A stretch of 6,610 nucleotides of DNA from UBA2137 sp037968575 (GTDB lineage Bacteria; Pseudomonadota; Alphaproteobacteria; Micavibrionales; Micavibrionaceae): contig JBBKVR010000040.1 of NCBI GenBank assembly GCA_037968575.1, positions 1 through 6,610 on the forward strand. The letters are read 5' to 3'. The notes beneath the pieces were generated by a model, which worked only from the letters and a program-made list of their open reading frames with translations, was not told where the DNA came from and searched no databases. The position numbers were made by a program, and so were the translations under genes. Of the stretch, positions 1 through 5,484 are shown piece after piece. Numbering within the stretch: position 1 is the stretch's first letter; each line of letters starts with the position of its first letter.

Positions 1-161
1 TGTTTTTCTATGAGTTCAAAAAGCTTTAATTTTGCATCTGATGAGCGGTGCGAACGCCCTACCAATGCCCCCTCCAGCTTATCCCAACTCCAAGTCGGAT
101 TTTTGCGGGTCGGCCCTGATGAAAAACGCGGATTAACCGGTCTGTTTGATGGCTTGTTCAT
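1..161 (-). CDS. serC: Phosphoserine aminotransferase, N-terminal part (runs off left edge)
   Basis: SerC transfers an amino group from glutamate to 3-phosphohydroxypyruvate, giving O-phosphoserine in the cytoplasmic serine pathway; it is a PLP enzyme. Only the first 53 codons are in the window. Reading leftward from the ATG at 161, the protein begins MNKPSNRPVNPRFSSGP, then has TRKNPTWSW and GALVGRSHRS at about residues 34-43. The 'RPxNPxFSSGP' opening and 'GA(L)xGRSHR' segment are, from memory, typical of the alphaproteobacterial SerC type and differ from the enterobacterial one. The start is supported by an AGGAAA Shine-Dalgarno (167-172) 5 nt upstream. The PLP lysine and catalytic core lie outside the window. 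The divergent neighbour is serB, the next step of the same pathway; serA often follows serC in alphaproteobacteria, so it may lie beyond the left edge (inference). Confidence 0.9.
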   Translation of the reverse strand, partial: MNKPSNRPVNPRFSSGPTRKNPTWSWDKLEGALVGRSHRSSDAKLKLFELIEK

Positions 162-259
162 GATACTTTCCTTTACTCACTTTATCCCGTGAAAATCTCT
201 TCTTTAAGCGATAGAAAAGATAGGGGTTTCTGTCCAGTATTTTATAGTGATACATACTT

Positions 260-273
260 GTTTACATGTATAC
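260..273. promoter_or_regulatory. Near-perfect 14-bp palindrome in the serC-serB divergent promoter region
   Basis: The 162-312 gap between serC and serB must hold promoters for both genes. The 14-mer GTTTACATGTATAC is a dyad with a single mismatched pair (262/271) and a perfect TACATGTA core. It overlaps a possible serB -10 hexamer TATACT (269-274) and is followed at once by another palindrome, CTCTAGAG (273-280). A possible serC -10 on the other strand is TATAAA (246-241). I see no convincing -35 for either. A regulator binding the dyad could control serB or both genes, but that is inference; the element is A/T-rich and could occur by chance. Confidence 0.3.
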
Positions 274-312
274 TCTAGAGACAAAATTCACGAACTCTTT
301 TTATTCTTTTCT

Positions 313-1209
313 ATGAGCATATTCCTTACACTCGTTTCAGGCACAGATTCATTCAATAGCGGTTTCGTTTCAGCGATTCTTTTATTATTAGAAGAAAATG
401 CTCTTGTTGATCCAAATGATGTCACTTGGCTTTCTGAAAATAAAGCTCTTGATATCGAATTGAAACGCGAACCCTCGCCCGCCTGTCTCAATGAACTTCG
501 TCGATTAAGCGATAGCGAAAAAGCAGACATGTTTTTGACATCTGCCGAGAACAGAAAGAAAAAACTTTTGATTGCTGATATGGACTCAACCATCGTTGCA
601 GAGGAAACGCTTGATGAAGTCGCAAAGCATTATGGTATTGGGAAAATGGTTTCTGAAATCACCGAACGTGCCATGCGTGGGGAAATAGATTTCAAAACAT
701 CCCTTAGAGAGCGCGTGGCTTTATTGTCGGGTAAAGATTCAGCAGTTTTATCATTTGTTCGTGATGATATGACATTAAATAAAGGTGCCAAAACGCTCGT
801 ACAAACCATGTCCGCGCATGGTGCAAAATGCGTCTTGATATCAGGCGGATTTAGCTTTTTTACAACGTATGTTGCTTCACTGTGTGGCTTTCACCACCAT
901 CACGGCAATACACTTCAGGTTAAAAACAGCAAAGTCAGTGGCTTTGTTGAGGATCCTATTTTGGATTCATCGGCAAAAAGCGAACTCATGAATGAATACA
1001 TGAATAAATACGGTGTAAAGTCGGATAATGTGTTGGCGATTGGTGATGGCGCAAATGATAAAAAGATGATTGAGGCTGCAGGCTTGGGAATTGGTTATTA
1101 TCCGAAAGATATTTTGGAAGAAGCTACAGACAATCATATCTTTTACGGTGACTTGACCACGGCACTTTATGCTCAAGGGTTTTGTGATGAAGATTTTAGT
1201 GTAGAATAA
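313..1209 (+). CDS. serB: Phosphoserine phosphatase (HAD superfamily)
   Basis: SerB hydrolyses O-phosphoserine to L-serine and phosphate, the last step of serine synthesis (Mg-dependent, cytoplasmic). Counting from the ATG at 313 gives 298 residues. An N-terminal region of about 80 residues (beginning MSIFLTLVSG) precedes the HAD core, as in the long proteobacterial SerB. Motif I is DMDST at 89-93 (nucleophile D89, acid/base D91), with the substrate-side glutamate E98 and arginine R134 in LRERV. Motif II is SGG at 177-179, the motif III lysine is K222, and motif IV is GDGAND at 244-249. The spacing matches the M. jannaschii SerB residues (D11, D13, E20, R56, K144, D167). The frame is open to a GTG at 247, but the 22 extra residues resemble nothing, and MSIFLTLVSG fits the family start. 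No Shine-Dalgarno is visible before 313; the leader is pyrimidine-rich. Residues 194-197 are four histidines where relatives have a mixed segment. Confidence 0.95.
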   Translation: MSIFLTLVSGTDSFNSGFVSAILLLLEENALVDPNDVTWLSENKALDIELKREPSPACLNELRRLSDSEKADMFLTSAENRKKKLLIADMDSTIVAEETLDEVAKHYGIGKMVSEITERAMRGEIDFKTSLRERVALLSGKDSAVLSFVRDDMTLNKGAKTLVQTMSAHGAKCVLISGGFSFFTTYVASLCGFHHHHGNTLQVKNSKVSGFVEDPILDSSAKSELMNEYMNKYGVKSDNVLAIGDGANDKKMIEAAGLGIGYYPKDILEEATDNHIFYGDLTTALYAQGFCDEDFSVE

Positions 1210-2132
1210 TGAGCATGACGATGAAGCAAAATTTCAAATTCTCTGAAGATGAAATCAATGAATTGATTTCAAAATACTGTAATGACTTTACAGAGAACGC
1301 ACGACTAGACAGATACGACCCAATTACAGGGCGTGATAGAGAGCTAGATGAAACAATTCTCATCCTTTTACAAAAGGGTCGTAAAAACGTTATGCTTCAA
1401 GCACCTGCTGGCGTTGGTAAGACAGCTCTTTGTGTAGGATTAGCGCAAAAGATTGTTGCAGATGATGTACCTGACTATCTCAAAAATGCGCGTGTTTTGG
1501 AATTGGATTTGGCCTCTATGGCGGCTGGAACATCCAAAATTTCAGAATTTCAGGGGCGCATTGTCCCTCTCCTCAAGGGCATAAGTGAGCGCTACATTGA
1601 CTCCTCTCAGCCAAAAACAATTCTCTTCATTGATGAAATTCACCAGATTATGCCGACTTGCGAGGGAAGCTCTTATCGCGGACTTTCTGAAGTCATGAAA
1701 CCTTATTTGACTGCTGGAACATTAAACATTATTGGTGCCACAACTAGAGATGAATACAGAATTTATGTCGAGGTTGACCCAGCGATGGACAGACGTTTCC
1801 AAAAAGTTGATTTATCCGTTCCCAACGAGGAACAAACATTTACAATTTTGCAAAACTTACGCTCTCGCTATACCGACCACCACAAGGTTGATATTTCTGA
1901 TGTTGTTTTGCGTGTGATTGTAAAACTCACCAACCAACATATCCGCAAACGTAACCAGCCTGATAAATCAATCATTACAATGGACGCAGCTCTTGCCTGG
2001 CAGGTCATGCATGATGGAACTGGTGGCGAATTAAAACTGGAAAATGTTTATCAAATTATTGCGCGCGAGACAGGTCTGCACGGAGATGCACTTGCATTGA
2101 CTGATAAAGAATTGAAAGCCCTAGAGGCTTGA
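1209..2132 (+). CDS. Stand-alone single-domain AAA+ ATPase related to the first ATPase domain of ClpA/ClpB/ClpC
   Basis: A 307-residue cytoplasmic ATPase of unknown role. It aligns along its length with the D1 module of ClpB-type unfoldases: ITGRDREL at 39-46, Walker A APAGVGKT at 65-72 (K71; first Gly replaced by Ala), Walker B ILFIDEIH at 138-145 (D142, E143), sensor 1 region IGATTRDEYR at 175-184, paired arginine fingers R195/R196 in DRRF, and a PDKSI segment near 251-255 where ClpB has PDKAI. ATP binding, hydrolysis and oligomer contacts therefore look intact. The Clp N-domain, the ClpB middle domain and the second ATPase domain are absent, and no ClpP-binding loop is evident. The pore loop is altered: ClpB AG-AKYRG-EF corresponds to AG-TSKIS-EF (106-114), losing the aromatic residue that grips substrate. 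The ATG at 1209 shares its A with the serB stop codon, so translation is probably coupled; in-frame ATGs at 1215 and 1221 are alternatives. The family call is firm, the function unknown. Confidence 0.88.
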   Translation: MSMTMKQNFKFSEDEINELISKYCNDFTENARLDRYDPITGRDRELDETILILLQKGRKNVMLQAPAGVGKTALCVGLAQKIVADDVPDYLKNARVLELDLASMAAGTSKISEFQGRIVPLLKGISERYIDSSQPKTILFIDEIHQIMPTCEGSSYRGLSEVMKPYLTAGTLNIIGATTRDEYRIYVEVDPAMDRRFQKVDLSVPNEEQTFTILQNLRSRYTDHHKVDISDVVLRVIVKLTNQHIRKRNQPDKSIITMDAALAWQVMHDGTGGELKLENVYQIIARETGLHGDALALTDKELKALEA

Positions 2133-2834
2133 GCCCTCCGCATATCGCCACTCCCCCTCTTTTAAATCATTAACCTGAAACTCTCCAATTTGGATACGAT
2201 AAAGCTTAGTGACTTCATTATTAAGTTTCTCAAACATTTTCTTAATTTGGTGATAACGCCCTTCGGTCAAAACCATCTCACAGCTTTTATCGCCTGTCTT
2301 TTTAAATTGGACAGGCTTCAAAGACTTATCTTCTCCATCAATCATGAACTCACCAGAGCCAAATAACTTCTCTTCTTCGCCATTAAAATTATCCCTCACC
2401 TCCACTTCATAGGTCTTTGGTAAATGTGTTTTAGGATGTGTGATTTTGTGTAAGAAATCACCATCATCAGTCATAAAAACTAGACCTGTTGAGTCCTTAT
2501 CCAAACGACCAGCTATTGATAACTTTGGATTTCTATTTCTAAACCGTGGAGGTAAAAATTTAAAAATTGTTGGTCCATCTTTATCACTATGTCCACACAC
2601 ATAACCTACGGGCTTATGAAGGATAAGATAAATTGGCGAAAGTGGATCTAAAGGCTCATCATCAAATTTTGCGCGTTCATGTAAATTTTTTGTGGTGTCT
2701 ATTTTAGCAGAAGCATTGGAGACAATTTCTCCGTCCAATTCAAATGCACCCAGTCGAACAGCCTTACCAATTTGATTACGTGAGCCGTAACCTAAGTTAG
2801 AAAGTAACCTATCAAGACGAATTTGCTTGCTCAT
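2121..2834 (-). CDS. rsuA: 16S rRNA pseudouridine synthase, RsuA/RluB/E/F family (probable RsuA)
   Basis: Converts a uridine in rRNA to pseudouridine; in E. coli, RsuA acts on U516 of 16S rRNA in the 530 loop. The 237 residues are close to the 231 of E. coli RsuA. An S4-like RNA-binding region starts at residue 4 (IRLDRLLSNLGYGSRNQ) and runs to about 50. The catalytic domain follows, with ILHKPVGYVC at 71-80, the signature AGRLDKDSTGL at 108-118 with catalytic D112, KTYEVEV at 140-146 and EGRYHQIKKMF at 191-201. The short C-terminus without a basic tail favours RsuA over RluB or RluF. The ATG overlaps the rsmC stop by 4 nt (ATGA), indicating coupled translation; no strong Shine-Dalgarno is present. 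The pairing with rsmC supports a 16S target. The 3' end overlaps the convergent AAA+ gene by 12 bp. The family is certain; RsuA rather than a sister enzyme is very likely. Confidence 0.9.
   Translation of the reverse strand: MSKQIRLDRLLSNLGYGSRNQIGKAVRLGAFELDGEIVSNASAKIDTTKNLHERAKFDDEPLDPLSPIYLILHKPVGYVCGHSDKDGPTIFKFLPPRFRNRNPKLSIAGRLDKDSTGLVFMTDDGDFLHKITHPKTHLPKTYEVEVRDNFNGEEEKLFGSGEFMIDGEDKSLKPVQFKKTGDKSCEMVLTEGRYHQIKKMFEKLNNEVTKLYRIQIGEFQVNDLKEGEWRYAEGSSL
2124..2138. terminator. Small hairpin at the convergent AAA+/rsuA ends (weak bidirectional terminator candidate)
   Basis: GAGGCTTGAGCCCTC can fold into a 5-bp GC-rich stem with one bulged C and a TTGA loop, and being a near palindrome it forms on both strands. 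It lies across the AAA+ stop codon and just inside the 3' end of rsuA. Neither strand has a U-tract directly after it, so it is a poor match to a classical intrinsic terminator. It is listed because no other terminator is visible between these convergent genes. Confidence 0.2.
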
Positions 2835-3823
2835 ATTTTTTCTGCCATCAAAATTTTGAAACCATTTTTTACCGCAAGACTTGAAAACTTTTTGAATTTA
2901 GCCTCTATGATTTTTTCATAAGGTAAATGGTTGTTTGCGACCATGTAAAGTTTCCCACCAGAAGAAAGCATTTCATATGCTGTATGAATAAATTTCTGTC
3001 CCAAAGAAATATCTTGAGACTTCTCTTCATGGAAGGGGGGATTCATAACAACGGTTTTAACTTTTGGGCAATCAGGCGCAGTTCTCAAATCCCACCATGA
3101 AATTTGGGCATTCTGTTTTTCCAAATTCATGCGACAGGCTTCCACAGCGCGCATGTCGTTATCGAATCCATATAAAGTGCTATCCGGGTTTCTTCGCAGT
3201 AATTCGACAGATAAGTACCCATATCCACACCCTAAATCTGCAACAGGTGACTGAATGTCCGGTAGTGTATCTATAAGTAACTGCGATCCTTTATCAATTT
3301 TATCAAACCCATAAATTCCTGCACGACTATAAAAGCCGTGTTCGTTTTTCCGATAAACAGGCACACCATTTTTTTCAGTTTTAGAGCAATCCAATTCATA
3401 GATTTTACAATGATGCTTTGAAATTTGGTTTGTAACTTGCAAACCTAAACTCTCAAAAATAGAAGGAAGGCTTTTAGCTCCCATCTTCACATGAGACACA
3501 ACAACCAGTTTTCCTGATGGGGAAATATTTTGAAGTGAAACTCCCAAATTATCTTTTGTTGCTTTTTTATTTTTATCGGCAAAAAGAACAACAAAATCAT
3601 AACCGCGTTTTAAAGAATTTTCACAGACCGTTTGATAACCAGCGTTCTTCCAGTTTTCCACCTGCTCGTAATAAAAATTAAGGACAGTTGTCTTTTCATT
3701 AAGGAAAAATGGATTCAGTTCACCTGTATATGGAATGGAGTGCAGTAACGCACTTTCAAATTTAGAAGGTTCATTTTTAAGATAGTGGAGAAAAGCCTTA
3801 AGCTCTTCTTGAGAGGTAGTCAT
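2831..3823 (-). CDS. rsmC: 16S rRNA (guanine-N2)-methyltransferase, RsmC type
   Basis: Uses S-adenosylmethionine to methylate the exocyclic amine of a guanine; E. coli RsmC makes m2G1207 in helix 34 of 16S rRNA. The 330 residues match the family length (343 in E. coli) and its two-domain layout. The N-terminal half (about 1-160) is a degenerate methyltransferase-like fold without a SAM motif. The linker YSRAGIYGFDKIDKGSQLL (165-183) resembles the segment joining the halves in RsmC/RlmG. The catalytic half has SAM motif I ADLGCGYGYLS at 195-205, an acidic residue after strand 2 (GFDND, 219-223), and the N2-guanine motif NPPFHEEK at 261-268 (N261-F264). VANNHLPYE at 295-303 is also typical. The gene starts 5 nt after the glnK stop and ends overlapping rsuA, so it is the middle of a probable three-gene operon. 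RlmG is the nearest alternative; length and the rsuA neighbour favour RsmC. Confidence 0.9.
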   Translation of the reverse strand: MTTSQEELKAFLHYLKNEPSKFESALLHSIPYTGELNPFFLNEKTTVLNFYYEQVENWKNAGYQTVCENSLKRGYDFVVLFADKNKKATKDNLGVSLQNISPSGKLVVVSHVKMGAKSLPSIFESLGLQVTNQISKHHCKIYELDCSKTEKNGVPVYRKNEHGFYSRAGIYGFDKIDKGSQLLIDTLPDIQSPVADLGCGYGYLSVELLRRNPDSTLYGFDNDMRAVEACRMNLEKQNAQISWWDLRTAPDCPKVKTVVMNPPFHEEKSQDISLGQKFIHTAYEMLSSGGKLYMVANNHLPYEKIIEAKFKKFSSLAVKNGFKILMAEKI

Positions 3824-3828
3824 AAAAT

Positions 3829-4167
3829 TTACAGAGCCTCTGACCCTGATTCACCCGTGCGGATGCGAATGGCCTGTTCAATATCATAGACAAAAATCTT
3901 ACCGTCACCAATGCGTCCCGTGCCTGCAACTTTTTGAATAATTTTGACGACTTCATCGACCTTTTTATCATCAACAACAATTTCCATTTTGACCTTGGGA
4001 AGGAAATTCACCGAATATTCAGAACCGCGATACATTTCGGTCTTTCCTTTTTGACGACCAAAGCCTTTGACTTCTGTAACCGTTAAACCCTCAACACCTG
4101 CTTCCGTCAACGCATCCCGTACGTCGTCCAATTTAAAAGGCTTGATGATTGCCATGACCATTTTCAT
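3829..4167 (-). CDS. glnK: P-II nitrogen regulatory protein, GlnK type
   Basis: A small trimeric signal protein that senses 2-oxoglutarate and ATP/ADP and is usually controlled by uridylylation; partners typically include the ammonium channel AmtB, GlnD, GlnE and NtrB. The 112 residues are the standard length. It has AIIKPFKLDDVRDAL at 6-20, TVTEVKGFGRQKG at 29-41, the T-loop with uridylylation site Y51 in YRGSEYS, 2-oxoglutarate/ATP residues Q39 and K58, the B-loop TGRIGDGKIFV at 83-93, and RIRTGE at 101-106 (R101, R103). Asn at position 54 (E. coli GlnB has Asp, GlnK has Asn) and the MKMVMAIIKPFKL opening favour GlnK. The start at 4167 is supported by the Shine-Dalgarno AAGGGAA (4176-4182) 8 nt upstream; in-frame ATGs also occur at residues 3 and 5. 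No amtB is in the window; instead rsmC follows after 5 nt. No sigma-54 promoter (TGGCAC-N5-TTGC type) is visible upstream. Confidence 0.95.
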   Translation of the reverse strand: MKMVMAIIKPFKLDDVRDALTEAGVEGLTVTEVKGFGRQKGKTEMYRGSEYSVNFLPKVKMEIVVDDKKVDEVVKIIQKVAGTGRIGDGKIFVYDIEQAIRIRTGESGSEAL

Positions 4168-4225
4168 GCGATAAGTTCCCTTTAGCTGTTTTTTCAGTCA
4201 CTAATTTATACTCTGTTCGGAATGT
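4168..4225. promoter_or_regulatory. Short divergent promoter region between glnK and the UbiH-family gene
   Basis: These 58 bp must hold the starts of transcription for both divergent genes unless promoters lie inside the coding regions. An A/T block CTAATTTATACTC gives a possible rightward -10 TATACT (4207-4212) and a possible leftward -10 TATAAA (4210-4205), which overlap on opposite strands. If both are used, the two genes would compete for polymerase. I find no good -35 on either strand and no sigma-54 consensus, so the exact sites are uncertain. The glnK Shine-Dalgarno occupies 4176-4182. Confidence 0.35.
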
Positions 4226-5482
4226 ATGCAAATGGGTAAAGCGCGTCAATCAACCAAAAAAAATAAATCTTTCGACATTATTGTTGTTGGTGGTGGGTTG
4301 GCTGGGCTATCTCTTGCGGCTCTTCTCGCCGCACAAAATTTTACCGTAGCTTGCATTGATCGCGTAAACCCTAGACATGCAGTTACAGAAAATTTTGACG
4401 GGCGTACTACAGCTGTCTCATGGGCTTCACAAAAGATTCTTGATGCTGCCAATGTCTGGGACAAACTTCAACCACAAGCCTGTCCCATTAAAGATATTCA
4501 GATTTTGGATGGTGATAGTCCTGTGCTGCTTGAGTTTTTCAGCCATGAAGTTAATGACAGAGCCTTTGGCTGGATAATTGAAAATCGCCTCATTCGCGCG
4601 GAACTTTACAAGGTCATTACCAAAAACAAAAACGCCCAATTCTTTGCACCAGATAGTGTCAAAGATTTTACAATTACTGAAGACAAAGCGGTCGCACATC
4701 TCGAAAGTGGTGAGAGTCTTGAAGCGCAACTCATCGTTGGTGCAGACGGTGCTAATTCCTTTACCCGCGAATGGATGGATATTCCTGTTCGTGGGTGGGC
4801 ATATAACCAGCATGCCGTTGTTTGTATTGCTAATCATAAAAACCCGCACGGACAAATTGCCGTTGAACATTTTAGATCTGAGGGACCGTTTGCCGTTTTA
4901 CCTATGACAGATGACGCACAGGGCAACCACCGTTCATCTGTTGTCTGGACACAGCATGGCAGTCCTGACAAAAGTGCATTCTCTTATTCTGAAGAAATTT
5001 TCAATACAGCACTCAATACGCGCTTTCCCGATTTTTATGGAGAGGTCAAATTATCTGGTAAACGTTTCTCATACCCTCTTGGACTAAAACATGCTTACGA
5101 TTATATAAAACCGCGCATGGTTTTGGTTGCTGAGGCGGCACATGCGATGCACCCGATTGCAGGACAAGGTTTAAATATGGGGTTTCGCGACATTGCTTGC
5201 TTGTCATCCCTCCTTGCAGAGGCACGAGAGGAGAAAAAAGATTTAGGAAGTGAGGCTCTTCTAAAAGGTTACCAGCAAAAACGTCGTGCCGATAATGTTG
5301 GTATGATGGCAGCAACCGATGGGCTGAATAAGTTATTCTCGAATAGCCTGCCTATTCTAGGAAAAGTTAGAAAACTAGGCGTGCGCGCCGTTTCCAAGTT
5401 TCCACCTGCAAAGCAGTTCTTCATGAAGCAAGCTATGGGAGCCACAGGTCTGCTTCCCGATCTAATCAGAGAGAAGAAGTAA
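4226..5482 (+). CDS. UbiH/UbiF/UbiI/UbiL/Coq6-family FAD-dependent ubiquinone biosynthesis hydroxylase
   Basis: A class A flavoprotein monooxygenase that hydroxylates the aromatic ring of a ubiquinone precursor using O2 and FAD. The 418 residues fit the family. The N-terminal Rossmann motif is VVGGGLAGLSLA at 20-31, following about 15 polar residues. FDGRTTAVS at 57-65 matches the family's 'DxRxxALS' element, VGADGANS at 171-178 is the DG motif, and AEAAHAMHPIAGQGLN at 302-317 is the third FAD motif. In that last motif the usual Gly-Asp (GDAAH) is Ala-Glu. The C-terminal segment TDGLNKLFSN (364-373), then FPPAKQFFMKQAMG (392-405), resembles, from memory, UbiL-like enzymes of alphaproteobacteria. 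Which ring position (C1, C5 or C6) it modifies cannot be read from sequence, so no symbol is given. The ATG at 4226 lacks a strong Shine-Dalgarno; the ATG at 4232 is an alternative. It is divergent from glnK and ends 2 bp from the convergent gene. Confidence 0.92.
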   Translation: MQMGKARQSTKKNKSFDIIVVGGGLAGLSLAALLAAQNFTVACIDRVNPRHAVTENFDGRTTAVSWASQKILDAANVWDKLQPQACPIKDIQILDGDSPVLLEFFSHEVNDRAFGWIIENRLIRAELYKVITKNKNAQFFAPDSVKDFTITEDKAVAHLESGESLEAQLIVGADGANSFTREWMDIPVRGWAYNQHAVVCIANHKNPHGQIAVEHFRSEGPFAVLPMTDDAQGNHRSSVVWTQHGSPDKSAFSYSEEIFNTALNTRFPDFYGEVKLSGKRFSYPLGLKHAYDYIKPRMVLVAEAAHAMHPIAGQGLNMGFRDIACLSSLLAEAREEKKDLGSEALLKGYQQKRRADNVGMMAATDGLNKLFSNSLPILGKVRKLGVRAVSKFPPAKQFFMKQAMGATGLLPDLIREKK

Positions 5483-5484
5483 CC

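Noticed and set aside
10..192. 60-codon plus-strand reading frame at the left edge
   Set aside because: It lies opposite the clear SerC N-terminus on the minus strand and has no recognisable protein features.
247..312. A longer serB start at the GTG at 247, adding 22 residues
   Set aside because: The extra residues show no family similarity, cover the likely promoter and palindrome, and have no ribosome binding site. The ATG at 313 gives the expected SerB N-terminus.
4168..4225. Sigma-54 promoter for glnK
   Set aside because: P-II genes often have one, but no GG-N10-GC element of the TGGCAC-N5-TTGC type is present on the minus strand in the gap.
4427..4870. 147-codon minus-strand reading frame inside the ubiquinone hydroxylase gene
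   Set aside because: It is antisense to a well-conserved gene and has no family resemblance or ribosome binding site; long antisense frames arise by chance.
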